From the NCBI RefSeq assembly GCF_003265325.1, contig NZ_QGNX01000001.1, positions 62,001 to 126,000 of the forward strand: 64,000 nucleotides of DNA. The letters are read 5' to 3'. The stretch comes from Oceanibium sediminis. GTDB lineage: Bacteria > Pseudomonadota > Alphaproteobacteria > Rhodobacterales > Rhodobacteraceae. Below, one piece after another: positions 27,242 through 36,519 of the stretch; position 1 is the stretch's first letter; each line of letters begins with the position of its first letter. The notes below the pieces were generated by a model that was given only the letters and a program-made list of their open reading frames with translations, made no database searches and was not told where the DNA came from. The position numbers and the translations under genes were made by a program.

Positions 27242-28993
27242 TCAGCCCCGTAATTTTCCGCCCCGCAGCTTCGCGGTGCCAGCCGGGTCCGGCACAGGTG
27301 GCGTCCCGGTAAGGGCGACGCCGAACAGCTCCGCCGCCTGTTCAACCGTATAGCGGCCAAGGCGCACATCCTCGGCCACAAGCGCGGGGTCGCGGGTCAT
27401 CGGGTCGCCGTAGCCGCCGCCGCCCGGGGTGCGCACGTGCACCCTGTCACCGGGGGCGAGCGGGATGTCCTGCTCTTTCGACAGGTGCTCGGGGACATAG
27501 GGCGTTCCGCCCTGCCAGACCGTCACCTCGTTCACCGCGCCATCCGCGCCGCCCATCGCGCCGAGCGGGCCGGTGCGCCCGTGATCCATAACGAAGCTGG
27601 CGCGCGCTGCGCCGCGGCGCAGCTCCAGTTCGTATTCCAGCCCGAAGCCGCCCCGGTGCCGCCCCGCCCCGCCGGAGCCTTCGCGCAGCGCGTAGCGGCG
27701 GTAGAGGACGGGGAAGGCCTGCTCCATGATCTCCACCGGCGGGGCCTTGGAAATACCGATGGTCGAACAGCCGTTGGATAGCCCGTCATGGGTGGCCGCG
27801 CCGCCGTAGCCGCCGCCCGAAAGCTGGTACATCACGAAATCACGCCCGCGCGCCGGGTCATGCCCGCCCAGCGCGAAATTGCCGCTGGTGCCGGCGGGGG
27901 CGGCCGTCACCCGATCCGGCAGGGCCTGCACAAGGGCCGCGAAAACCGCCTCGGCGATGCGCTGGGACACCTCCGCCGCGCAGCCCGAGACGGGGCGGGG
28001 GTATTGCGCATCGAGGAAGGTGCCTTCGATCCCGGTCACCTCCAGCGGCTCGAACGCGCCCGCGCTGATCGGGACCTTGGGGAAGATGTGGCGCATGGCC
28101 AGGTAGACCGAACTCAGCGTCGTCGCGCGGACCGAGTTCATCGGCCCCGCGCAAGGGGCGGAGGAGCCGGTGAAGTCGAACGTCAGCCCCTGCCCCGTCC
28201 GCGTGACGGCGAGGCGGATCGCCAGCGGCTCGTTCACCACGCCGTCACTGTCCACCCAGGCGGTGGCTTCGTAAGTGCCTTCGGGGATCTCTTCTATGAA
28301 GGCTTCCATCTGGGCGCGGGCGCGGGCGCGCAGCTCGGCAATCGCCTCGGCCACGGTGTCATCGCCGTAGCGGTCCATCAGTGCGTTCAGCCGCGTCTCA
28401 CCCACCATCAGGGCGGCGGCCTGTGCCTTCACGTCTCCGATCCGCTGGTCAGCAACGCGGATGTTGGAGCAGATGATGGCGTAGATTTCGGCATCCAGCA
28501 CGCCTTCCTTGAACAGGCGCACCGGGGGCAGGCGCAGACCCTCCTGCTCCACCGCCGTGGCCGAGGCCGAGAAGCCGCCGGGCACAGCCCCCCCGGTGTC
28601 GGGCCAGTGGCCGGTATTGGACAGCCAGCAGAACAGCTTGCCCTTGCGATAGAAGGGGCGCGCGAAGCGCACGTCCATCAGGTGCGTACCGCCGAGGTAG
28701 GGGTCGTTCACGATGTAGATGTCGCCCGGTTTCGGTGCGGCGGCGCGGCCTTCGGCGATCATCTGGATCAGGGTGCGGGTGGAATACTGCATCGTGCCGA
28801 CGAAGACGGGCAGCCCGCCCGCCCCTTGCGCGATCAGCGAGCCGTCCGCGGCGGAGTATATCCCGTCCGAGCGGTCGTTGGCTTCCGCGATCACCGGCGA
28901 AAAGGCGGCGCGGGAAAAGGTCAGGTCCATCTCGTCGCAGACCTGCGCAAGGCCCGCCTGGATGACGGAAAGGGTGATCGGATCGATGCTCAT
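27242..28993 (-). CDS. hyuB: hydantoinase B / 5-oxoprolinase-type beta subunit
   Basis: A 583-residue HyuB-family protein, partner of HyuA in ATP-dependent opening of cyclic amides (N-methylhydantoin, 5-oxoproline) or in acetone-carboxylase-like reactions. Recognisable parts are the N-terminus DPITLSVIQAGLAQVCDEMDLT, the metal/active-site region IVNDPYLGGTHLMDV and FCWLSNTGHWPDTGG, and the C-terminal VRTPGGGGYGDP that closes the family. Its start overlaps the hyuA stop (ATGA), so the two are made together. Cytosolic. The real substrate is unknown; context with a Mo-hydroxylase and an N-heterocycle-type reductase favours a lactam. Confidence 0.88.
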   Translation of the reverse strand: MSIDPITLSVIQAGLAQVCDEMDLTFSRAAFSPVIAEANDRSDGIYSAADGSLIAQGAGGLPVFVGTMQYSTRTLIQMIAEGRAAAPKPGDIYIVNDPYLGGTHLMDVRFARPFYRKGKLFCWLSNTGHWPDTGGAVPGGFSASATAVEQEGLRLPPVRLFKEGVLDAEIYAIICSNIRVADQRIGDVKAQAAALMVGETRLNALMDRYGDDTVAEAIAELRARARAQMEAFIEEIPEGTYEATAWVDSDGVVNEPLAIRLAVTRTGQGLTFDFTGSSAPCAGPMNSVRATTLSSVYLAMRHIFPKVPISAGAFEPLEVTGIEGTFLDAQYPRPVSGCAAEVSQRIAEAVFAALVQALPDRVTAAPAGTSGNFALGGHDPARGRDFVMYQLSGGGYGGAATHDGLSNGCSTIGISKAPPVEIMEQAFPVLYRRYALREGSGGAGRHRGGFGLEYELELRRGAARASFVMDHGRTGPLGAMGGADGAVNEVTVWQGGTPYVPEHLSKEQDIPLAPGDRVHVRTPGGGGYGDPMTRDPALVAEDVRLGRYTVEQAAELFGVALTGTPPVPDPAGTAKLRGGKLRG

Positions 28994-31041
28994 GGCGCGG
29001 CCACCGTGATCAGGATGTTGCCGATTGGATCGACCTCGGCCCGGTCGCCGGGTTCGATCAGCGTGGTGGTGTCCATCTGCTGCACGATCGCGGGGCCATT
29101 AAAACGCGCTCCGATCGGCAGGGCCTCGCGCCGGTAGACGGGTGTCTCGGCCCAGCCGGACTCGAACCAGACGGGCCGTGCGCCGGTCTGAGCGCCTTGC
29201 AGGCTGTCCGCCCGACCGGCGGGGTCGATCAGCGTGGACAGGTCGATTTCCGGACGCACCCCGATGACGGAGGTGTTCACGTTCACCAGGTTGGCGCGGA
29301 TATTGTCCAGATCCACATGGAAACGGGCATGATAGGCGGCCTCGAACAACTCCTGAAGCTGGTCGCGGCGCGGCGTCGCCGTGTCCAGCGGCACGCGCAG
29401 CAGGTGCGTCTGGCCGACGAACTGCATGTCGACGCTGAGCGTAGTGCGCAGGTCGGTGATGCCGACGGTTTCCGCCTCGATCAGGGCGCGGCCCTCGGCG
29501 ATCTGCTCCGCGAAGACCTGCGCCACATCCGCCTCATCCAACGTGTCGAGGGGGCGGTTCAGCGTGCGCACGAAGTCATGGCGCAGGTCGGCCACCACGC
29601 AGCCCAGCGCGTTGGTGATGCCGGGGCGCGCGGGCACCAGCACGCGGGGGATCGACAGCTCCTTCGCCATCGCGCTGGCGTGCAGCGGCCCCGCGCCGCC
29701 GAAAGCGAAAAGCGCGAAATCCCGCGGATCCGCCCCGAGGGAGACGGACACCATCCTGACCGCCCCCGCCATCGCCGTGTTCGCCATTCGGATCACCGCC
29801 GCCGCCGCGCCGGTAGCGTCCAGCCCCAGCGGCGCACCAAGGGTTTCGGCAAAGATCCGTGCAACCTCATTCGCGTCGGCATCGCTGCCGGTGAACCCGC
29901 TGGGATCCAGCCGCCCGAGCAGCAGGTTCGCGTCGGAGATCGTCGGCTGCACCCCGCCCCGCCCGTAGCAGATCGGCCCCGGATTGGCCCCCGCGCTGTC
30001 CGGGCCCACCTCTAACAATCCCGCCGCGTTCACTCGCGCGATGGAGCCGCCCCCCGCGCCGATGGTGCGCACGTCGACCATCGGCACATGGATCGGCATG
30101 GCGTATTCGATTTCGGTTTCATTGCTGACCGACGGCTCCGCCCCCCGGATCAAGGCCACGTCGGTCGAGGTGCCGCCCATGTCATAGGTTACGAGGTTCG
30201 GATACCCCGCCTGCCGCCCGGTATAGGCCGCTGCCATCACGCCCGAGGCGGGGCCCGACATCACCGTCTTGGCCGCCTCGTCCGCCACGCGCGCAGCGCT
30301 GACCATGCCGCCGTTGCCGTTCATCACCAGCAACTCGCCGTGATAGCCCCCATCTTTCAGCCCACCACTCAGCCGGTCGATATAGCGCGCCAGCAGCGGC
30401 TGGACGCTGGCGTTGACTGCCGCTGTCACGCCGCGCTCGAACTCCCGGCTTTCGGACAGCAGCGCATGGGCCAGGGTGATGTGACGGTTGGGCCAGAGCT
30501 CGCCCAGGATCTCGGCGGTGCGCAGCTCATGGGCGGGGTTGGCGTAGGCGTGCAGGTAATGCACCACGACGGACTCGCAGCCCGCGTCGATCAGCGCGCG
30601 GGCGGCGGCGCGCACCGCGTCTTCGTCCAGCGGGGTGACCACCGCGCCGGAGGCGTCCATCCGCTCAGGCACCTCAAGGCGCAGGTCGCGCGGGATGATG
30701 GGGCGGAACGTGCCGGTCATGCCATAGGCCTGCGGGCGGGTGCGCCGGCCCAGCTCCAGCACGTCGCGAAAGCCCTGCGTCGTGATCAGCCCGGTGCGGC
30801 TGAGCTTGCGTTCCAGTACGGCGTTGGTGGTGGTCGTTGTGCCATGCACGATCAGGTCGAGCGTGGACAGGTCGGCTTCGGCGGCTTCCAGCGCCGACAA
30901 CACGCCAAAGGCCTGATTGTCCAGCGTGCTCGGCACCTTGGCCAGGCGGACCGTGCCGCTTGCACCGTCCAGCCCCACAAGATCGGTAAAGGTGCCACCC
31001 ACATCGACGCCCACGATTCGCCCGGTGCCTTGCGTTGTCAT
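28990..31041 (-). CDS. hyuA: hydantoinase A / 5-oxoprolinase-type alpha subunit
   Basis: A 683-residue HyuA-family ATPase of the actin/ASKHA type. Phosphate-binding motifs are VGVDVGGTFTDLV at the start, YDMGGTSTDVALI in the middle and FAFGGAGPLHA further on; IGAGGGSIA is a conserved family loop. It phosphorylates or activates the carbonyl of a cyclic amide for hydrolysis with HyuB. It is transcribed away from the importer/Mo-hydroxylase operon, with 160 bases between starts, and is followed by hyuB with a four-base overlap. Specificity (hydantoin, oxoproline, other lactam) is not decided by sequence reading. Confidence 0.88.
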   Translation of the reverse strand: MTTQGTGRIVGVDVGGTFTDLVGLDGASGTVRLAKVPSTLDNQAFGVLSALEAAEADLSTLDLIVHGTTTTTNAVLERKLSRTGLITTQGFRDVLELGRRTRPQAYGMTGTFRPIIPRDLRLEVPERMDASGAVVTPLDEDAVRAAARALIDAGCESVVVHYLHAYANPAHELRTAEILGELWPNRHITLAHALLSESREFERGVTAAVNASVQPLLARYIDRLSGGLKDGGYHGELLVMNGNGGMVSAARVADEAAKTVMSGPASGVMAAAYTGRQAGYPNLVTYDMGGTSTDVALIRGAEPSVSNETEIEYAMPIHVPMVDVRTIGAGGGSIARVNAAGLLEVGPDSAGANPGPICYGRGGVQPTISDANLLLGRLDPSGFTGSDADANEVARIFAETLGAPLGLDATGAAAAVIRMANTAMAGAVRMVSVSLGADPRDFALFAFGGAGPLHASAMAKELSIPRVLVPARPGITNALGCVVADLRHDFVRTLNRPLDTLDEADVAQVFAEQIAEGRALIEAETVGITDLRTTLSVDMQFVGQTHLLRVPLDTATPRRDQLQELFEAAYHARFHVDLDNIRANLVNVNTSVIGVRPEIDLSTLIDPAGRADSLQGAQTGARPVWFESGWAETPVYRREALPIGARFNGPAIVQQMDTTTLIEPGDRAEVDPIGNILITVAAP

Positions 31042-31201
31042 TTGCTGCGTCGTCTCCGGGGCCTTTTGCGTCTGCGTCGATCAAAGGCGGCGGGGGAGGC
31101 GATGTCAACGGACCTCGATCGTCGGTGCGAGTCGAATTGGCGTGCCGTCCGCTTCATTTCGCGGCTTTCATTTGCCTTTTCCGCACTTATGATCCGACAG
31201 C

Positions 31202-32575
31202 ATGACGCAAAGACACCGCCTAGGGTTGATCAAGACGGCCCTGGGGCTGAGCACGCTGCCGGGGGCGGCGTGGGCCCACGCCACGGACCAGGCCTTCGTG
31301 CTGTTGCTGCCGACGGATGTCTACATGGCCGCAGGCGGCGCGGCGGTGGCGCTGACGGTGGTCGCGCTGGCGCTGCTACCCGGCACGCTGGCGTCCCGGC
31401 TGTTCACCAGCCTGCGCCTGATCCGCCTGCCCACGACGCGCGCACCGCTTGTTACAAGCTGGTTGTCCTTCGCGGTGCTGGCCTGGCTTGTCTGGCTGGG
31501 CTGGGCGGGGCCGCGCGATCCGCTGGTCAACCTGTTGCCACTGACGATCTGGACCGGCTGGTGGCTGATCCTTCTGACCTTGCACGCGCTGGCGTTCGAC
31601 ATCTGGACCTGGGTGAACCCCTGGACCGGCCCCGTGCGCGCGGCACGGCGGCTTCTGGGCCCGGCGCCGCTGCGCCTGCCGCGCTGGACGGGGCTGGCGG
31701 TCTTCCTTGGGTTCGCGGCCTTCCTGCTGGCGCACCCGGCCCCGACCGACCCCGCCATCCTGGCGCGCGCGGTGGCGCTGTACTGGCTGTTCAGCTTTGC
31801 CGGACACCTCGCCTTCGGGCCCCGCTGGGCGCTGCGGGGCTGCGGTATTTCCATGATGATGCGCGCCTATGGCCGCATGGCGATGCTGGGCAAACGGGGC
31901 GGCTGGCTCTGCCTCGGCCTGCCCGGATGGCAACTGCTGCCGGGCGGCGCGCGCCAGTTGGTCCCCGCGCTGCTGGTGCTGCTGATCCTCGGCACCGGCA
32001 GTTTCGACGGCCTGAACGAGACGTTCTGGTGGATGACCCGCCTTGGCGTGAACCCGCTGGAGTTTCCGGGCCGCTCGGCGGTGGTGTGGCAGACGGTGCT
32101 CGGCCTTGCCCTCAGCTGCGCGGCGCTGATCGCGGTCTTCGTCGGGCTGGTCCGCCTTGGCCTCGGCCTTGCCGGGGCAGGGACGATACCGGGCAGCATC
32201 GCGCTGTTCGCCCCGACGCTGCTGCCGATCGCGCTTGGCTATCACGTGGCGCATTACCTGACGGCGGTGATGGTGGAGGCGCAGTACATGCTGTCCGCGC
32301 TGTCGGACCCGCTGGCGCGGGGGGATGACCTGCTGGGCCTTGGCACCTTCTATGTCACCACTGGCTTCTTCAACACGCAGGACAACGTGCGCCTGATCTA
32401 CCTCGGGCAGGCGGGGGCGATCGTGGTTGGCCACATGATCGCGGTTCTGCTGGCCCATGCGCTGGCGGTGCGCCACGTGCCGCGCCGCCCGGGCCTCAGC
32501 CAGGCGCCGTTGGCGGCATTCATGGTGCTTTATACCCTGTTCGGACTATGGCTTCTGGCCTCGCCCCGGGTCTGA
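31202..32575 (+). CDS. polytopic membrane protein, function unknown
   Basis: A 457-residue integral membrane protein. It opens with a signal-like segment ending GAAWAHATD, so the mature N-terminus is probably periplasmic, then about ten to eleven hydrophobic helices rich in Trp, Leu and Gly. Conserved-looking loops include WTWVNPWTGPVRAARRL, GFFNTQDNVRLIYLG and GYHVAHYLTAVM with paired histidines. It recalls membrane proteins labelled fenitrothion-hydrolase-like in actinobacteria and proteobacteria, but that is a weak memory and no catalytic function is claimed. It heads the importer operon, 96 bases before the binding protein, so a role in uptake or first conversion of the substrate is inferred. 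Confidence 0.75.
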   Translation: MTQRHRLGLIKTALGLSTLPGAAWAHATDQAFVLLLPTDVYMAAGGAAVALTVVALALLPGTLASRLFTSLRLIRLPTTRAPLVTSWLSFAVLAWLVWLGWAGPRDPLVNLLPLTIWTGWWLILLTLHALAFDIWTWVNPWTGPVRAARRLLGPAPLRLPRWTGLAVFLGFAAFLLAHPAPTDPAILARAVALYWLFSFAGHLAFGPRWALRGCGISMMMRAYGRMAMLGKRGGWLCLGLPGWQLLPGGARQLVPALLVLLILGTGSFDGLNETFWWMTRLGVNPLEFPGRSAVVWQTVLGLALSCAALIAVFVGLVRLGLGLAGAGTIPGSIALFAPTLLPIALGYHVAHYLTAVMVEAQYMLSALSDPLARGDDLLGLGTFYVTTGFFNTQDNVRLIYLGQAGAIVVGHMIAVLLAHALAVRHVPRRPGLSQAPLAAFMVLYTLFGLWLLASPRV

Positions 32576-32586
32576 GGCCCAGAAAA

Positions 32587-32661
32587 GATTGGACAGGACA
32601 CCGCCGCCTTTGCAGACTATGACGCAGCGTAAGGCGGCGCGCGGTCGCCGCATCATCCAAT
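32587..32661 (+). other. two-part stem-loop before the binding-protein gene
   Basis: An inner nine-pair stem CGCCGCCTT (32602-32610) with AAGGCGGCG (32631-32639) is enclosed by an outer six-pair stem ATTGGA (32588-32593) with TCCAAT (32656-32661). The outer arm ends directly against the ribosome site GGGGAC of the gene starting at 32672. It may stabilise the abundant binding-protein mRNA or adjust its translation. Confidence 0.5.
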
Positions 32662-32671
32662 GGGGACACAT

Positions 32672-33949
32672 ATGACCAAGACACCCACCCGGCGCTCGGC
32701 GCTGAAAACCCTTGCCGCGACAACCGCCGCCGCGACGACGCTGCCAATGTGGGCCCGCTACAGCCAGGCGCAGACGTCCGAGCCGATCCGCATCGGCTTC
32801 CAGGTGCACCGCACCGGGATCGGCGCCGCCTATGGCCGCTGGTACGACCGCACCAGCCAGGCCGCCGTCAAGCTGATCAACGAGGAAGGCGGCATCAACG
32901 GCCGCCCGGTCGAGCTGGTGGCCGAGGATGACGGCACCGACCCCAAGCGTGGCGCGGAAGTCCTTGAGAAATTCGCCAACCAGAGCAACTGTGACATCGC
33001 CTTCGGCACGCTGTTTTCCCATGTCGTCATCGGCTCCGCCCCGCGCGCAGGCGAACTGAAGCTGCCGTATTTCGTCGTCTCCGAAGGGCATCACGTGGCC
33101 AGCGGCATGCTCAACCGCTACACGCTGCAACCCGGCATCACGGACGTGAAATCCCAGGTGCAGGCGATGGCCCCCTTCGTGAACCAGAACCTCGGCAAGA
33201 AGGTCACGATGATCTACCCCGACTTCGCCTTCGGTCACGATCACCGCGACTACTTCTCTGCAGCGACCGAAGCCGCAGGGGGCGAGATCGTGGCAAAGAT
33301 CGCCATTCCGCCCACGGAAACCAGCTTCACCAAGTACTTCCCGCAGATCCCCCGCGATACGGAGGTGATCTACCACGTCATGGTCGGCCCCGCGGTGCTG
33401 ACCTTCGTCAAGGAAATGGGCGAGTTCTTCGGCCCCTCGCGCCCGGAAATCTTCGGCTTCATCGACAGCCTGGAGGCGGTGGACCTGGCCTCGCCCGGGC
33501 TGGAATTCCTGGAAGGCACCTATTTCTGGGAAGGCAACCCGCGCTACGCTCAGGCCGACCAGTCCGAGCACGACAAGTTCTACCGCGCCGCCGTGGGCGT
33601 GGACGAAAACGGCGCCTCGGTCAGCGATTCCAAGGATATCTCGACCTATTCGCACATGTTCGGCTGCTGGGAGACCCTGTTCACCATCAAGGCCGGGATG
33701 GAGGCGGCGGGCTACACCGGCCCCGCCGACCGCGCGAAACTGATCGAGGCGGTGGAGGCGATGACCGACATGCCGCTGAGCCGCGAACACCCGCAGGGCG
33801 CGAAGGTCTTCAACGGCAAGACGCACCAGGTCTTCGGGCACCAGTACATCACCAAGGTGACGGACGGGAAACTGATCCTCGCCCATACCACCTCGATCGA
33901 GGATACGCTCTACCCGGACGAGACCGACTACACTACGCAAAGCTTCTGA
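32672..33949 (+). CDS. ABC transporter substrate-binding protein (branched-chain amino acid/amide type)
   Basis: A 425-residue periplasmic binding protein of the Leu/Ile/Val-BP fold (ANF_receptor type). The N-terminus has a twin-arginine signal (TRRSALKTLAATTAAATTLP), unusual for binding proteins but common in this group. The mature part starts EPIRIGFQVHRTGIGAAYG and includes GGINGRPVELVAEDDGTDP, standard for amide/urea and amino-acid binders. The ATG at 32672 is six bases after GGGG. It feeds the two permeases and two ATPases that follow. The ligand is not identifiable; the downstream enzymes suggest an N-heterocyclic compound. Confidence 0.9.
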   Translation: MTKTPTRRSALKTLAATTAAATTLPMWARYSQAQTSEPIRIGFQVHRTGIGAAYGRWYDRTSQAAVKLINEEGGINGRPVELVAEDDGTDPKRGAEVLEKFANQSNCDIAFGTLFSHVVIGSAPRAGELKLPYFVVSEGHHVASGMLNRYTLQPGITDVKSQVQAMAPFVNQNLGKKVTMIYPDFAFGHDHRDYFSAATEAAGGEIVAKIAIPPTETSFTKYFPQIPRDTEVIYHVMVGPAVLTFVKEMGEFFGPSRPEIFGFIDSLEAVDLASPGLEFLEGTYFWEGNPRYAQADQSEHDKFYRAAVGVDENGASVSDSKDISTYSHMFGCWETLFTIKAGMEAAGYTGPADRAKLIEAVEAMTDMPLSREHPQGAKVFNGKTHQVFGHQYITKVTDGKLILAHTTSIEDTLYPDETDYTTQSF

Positions 33950-33965
33950 CGGCCGACCCCGCGCG

Positions 33966-34892
33966 ATGGAATTCGGACCTCACCTGATGCTGGCCGCGCT
34001 GGAAGGCGCGGTCACCGCCGCCGTGCTGGCGTTGACGGCCATCGGCCTGAGCCTGGTGTTCGGGGTCATGCGCGTGGTGAACGTGGCGCACGGCGAATTC
34101 TACATGCTGGGCGCGGTGATCGCCTGGTCCGTCGCCACCTCGCTGGGCGGGCACCCGGCCATCGGCTTTGCCGCGGCGCTGGTGATCGCGCCGGTCGTCG
34201 TGGGGCTGCTGGCGGCGGCGGCGGACATGACGATCCTGAAGCGCATCAACTACGACCCCGAGCGCACCATCGTCGCCACCATCGGGCTGCTCTACATCAT
34301 CCAGCAGGTCACGCTGATGACCTACGGCCCCGAGGCGCGACCGGTGGAGCCCCCCTTCAACCACCGCCTCGCCTTGCCATGGGTGGAATGGGGCGAGCAG
34401 GGGCTGGCGCTCTACTGGCCCTGGGGGCTTTCGACCACCTCCTACAAGCTGGCGGTGATCGGCGCGGCGATCGTGGTGCTGCTGGGCGTCTGGGTAATGA
34501 TGACCCGCACGAAGATCGGGCTGATCATGCGCGCCACCCAGCTTGACCGAGACATGGCTCAGGCCTTCGGAATCCCGGTGGAGCGGGTCTATGCCATCGT
34601 CTTCGGCATCGGCGCGGGGCTGGCCGCGCTTGGCGCGGTGCTGATCGTGCCGATCCAGCAGGCCTATTACCTGATGGGGGCGGACCCGCTGTTGCTGAGC
34701 TTCATCGTGGTGATCATCGGCGGGCTCGGCAGCCTGCCGGGCACCGTTCTGGCCGCGCTGCTGATCGGGATGAGCGATGGCATCATCTCGGTCTTCTTCT
34801 CGCCCACGCTGGCCAAGATCCTGGCGACGCTGCTGGTGGCGCTGGTCCTCGTCTTCCGCCCGCAGGGGCTGTTCGGAACCCGCGCCGCATGA
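33966..34892 (+). CDS. branched-chain-type ABC permease, LivH-like
   Basis: A 308-residue permease with about eight helices. Family motifs include LTAIGLSLVFGVMRVVNVAHGEFYMLGA at the start (the NxAHGExxMLGA loop) and IGGLGSLPGTVLAALLIG near the end, the coupling region facing the ATPases. It is one of two permeases in the importer: it follows the binding protein by 16 bases and overlaps the LivM-like gene by four. Specificity resides in the binding protein, so amino-acid transport should not be assumed. Confidence 0.92.
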   Translation: MEFGPHLMLAALEGAVTAAVLALTAIGLSLVFGVMRVVNVAHGEFYMLGAVIAWSVATSLGGHPAIGFAAALVIAPVVVGLLAAAADMTILKRINYDPERTIVATIGLLYIIQQVTLMTYGPEARPVEPPFNHRLALPWVEWGEQGLALYWPWGLSTTSYKLAVIGAAIVVLLGVWVMMTRTKIGLIMRATQLDRDMAQAFGIPVERVYAIVFGIGAGLAALGAVLIVPIQQAYYLMGADPLLLSFIVVIIGGLGSLPGTVLAALLIGMSDGIISVFFSPTLAKILATLLVALVLVFRPQGLFGTRAA

Positions 34893-35824
34893 GCCGTGCG
34901 GTCGCGCTGCACCTGGGCCTGATCGCGGCGCTATTCGCCGCGCAGTTCGTGCTGCCCACCTACCACCAGGGCAATGTCGCGCGGATCATGGTGCTGGCCA
35001 CCTATGCCATCGGCTACAACGTGCTGTTCGGCTACACCGGCTTGCTCAGCCTCGGGCACGCGATGTTCTTCGCCGCGGGCCTCTACGGCCTTGCGCTGCC
35101 GATCCAGCACCTTGGCTGGGGCGCGGGGCCGGCGCTGCTGTCCGGCGTTGCCGCCGGCGCGCTGCTGGCGCTGGTCGTGGGGCTGCTGGCGCTGCGCACC
35201 ATCGGGGTGGCGTTCATGATCGTGACGCTGATGTTCTCGCAAGCGTTCTACCTGAGCGTCCTGCTGGCGGGCACCTGGACGCGCGGCGACGAGGGCTTCG
35301 TCATTCCGGCGGCGAAACAGGTGCTGTTCGGCATCGACCTCGCCACGCCAACGACGCGGTATTTCGCGGCGCTGGCGCTGTTCTCGCTGGCGCTTCTGGC
35401 CACGCTGGCGCTGGTGCGCCACCCCTTCGGCAAGACCCTGATCGCGATCCGCGAGAACGAGGAACGCGCCCGGATGCTCGGCTATGACACCTTTCGCCAC
35501 AAGCTTGGGGCGGTGGTGATCTCCGGCGCGATTAGCGCCGGGGCGGGGGCGGGGTTCGCGCTGCTGTTCGGCTACGCGGGGGCGACCTTCGCCTCTGTCC
35601 AGTACTCGATCTTTCCGCTGCTCTGGGTGCTGCTGGGCGGGGCGGGCACGGTGATCGGGCCACTGATCGGCACGCTCTTCATCTTCTACCTGATCGACTA
35701 TGCCTCGGGGCTGACGGATGCCTACATGGCCGTCGTCGGCGTCGTCCTTGTCGCGCTGACGCTGTTCGCGCCACAGGGCATCGCGGGTGAGCTGCGCCGC
35801 CGGGTCTGGAAGGGGCTGCCATGA
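34889..35824 (+). CDS. branched-chain-type ABC permease, LivM-like
   Basis: A 311-residue permease with about nine to ten helices. It has the LivM hallmarks: YAIGYNVLFGYTGLLSLGHAMFFAAG (the GxxSLGHA loop) and the cytosolic EAA-type loop LIAIRENEERARMLGYDTFRHKLGAVVISG that contacts the ATPase, and VLLGGAGTVIGPLIGT near the end. It overlaps both neighbours by four bases (ATGA), showing tight translational coupling in the importer operon. Confidence 0.92.
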   Translation: MSRAVALHLGLIAALFAAQFVLPTYHQGNVARIMVLATYAIGYNVLFGYTGLLSLGHAMFFAAGLYGLALPIQHLGWGAGPALLSGVAAGALLALVVGLLALRTIGVAFMIVTLMFSQAFYLSVLLAGTWTRGDEGFVIPAAKQVLFGIDLATPTTRYFAALALFSLALLATLALVRHPFGKTLIAIRENEERARMLGYDTFRHKLGAVVISGAISAGAGAGFALLFGYAGATFASVQYSIFPLLWVLLGGAGTVIGPLIGTLFIFYLIDYASGLTDAYMAVVGVVLVALTLFAPQGIAGELRRRVWKGLP

Positions 35825-36519
35825 GCATCCTGTCCACCCGGGGCCTGTCCCGGAACTTCGCCGGGCTGCGCGCCGTGCACGACGTGGATTTCGACCTGCC
35901 GAAGGGGCAGGTGCGCGCCCTGATCGGGCCGAACGGGGCGGGCAAGACCACCTTCGTTTCCATGCTGTGCGGGCGGATCAGGCAGTCCTCGGGCAGCGTG
36001 TCCTTCGACGGGCAGGACATCGGGCGTCTGCCCGCGCACAAGCGCATCCGGCTCGGCATGGCCTATACGTTCCAGATCACCTCGGTCTTTCAGCGCCTGT
36101 CGCTGCATGAGAACGTGGCGCTGGCCGCGCGCCGGGCGGGCACGGACGAGGGCGCGGTCGCGGACGCGCTGAGCCGGGTCGGTCTGGCGGACCGCACCGA
36201 CCAGGTGGCGGGCGATCTGAGCTACGGGCACCAGCGCCTGCTGGAAATCGCCATGGGCCTTGCGCAGGCCCCGAAGCTGCTGATCCTCGACGAGCCGACA
36301 CAGGGGCTGGCGGAATCCGAGGTGCTGGCCTTCAACGCCCTTGTCCGCGCACTGGCCGGGAACACCACCGTGCTGCTGATCGAACACAACATGGATGTCG
36401 TCATGGCCGTGGCCGACCGCATCACCGTGCTGAACTTTGGCGAGGTGCTGGCCGAGGGCACACCCGAGCAGGTCCGCGCCAACCCGGACGTGCAGTCCGC
36501 CTACCTGGGAACCGCCTGA
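35821..36519 (+). CDS. branched-chain-type ABC ATPase, LivG-like
   Basis: A 232-residue ATPase. Walker A is GPNGAGKTT (about residues 37-45), followed by the LivG-type segment YTFQITSVFQRLSLHENV, a signature LSYGHQRL in place of LSGGQ, as often seen in this subgroup, and Walker B LLILDEPTQGL with the switch His in LIEHNMDVV. Its stop shares a base with the start of the LivF-like gene (TGATG at 36517-36521). It works with the LivF-like partner to energise the two permeases. Confidence 0.92.
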   Translation: MSILSTRGLSRNFAGLRAVHDVDFDLPKGQVRALIGPNGAGKTTFVSMLCGRIRQSSGSVSFDGQDIGRLPAHKRIRLGMAYTFQITSVFQRLSLHENVALAARRAGTDEGAVADALSRVGLADRTDQVAGDLSYGHQRLLEIAMGLAQAPKLLILDEPTQGLAESEVLAFNALVRALAGNTTVLLIEHNMDVVMAVADRITVLNFGEVLAEGTPEQVRANPDVQSAYLGTA

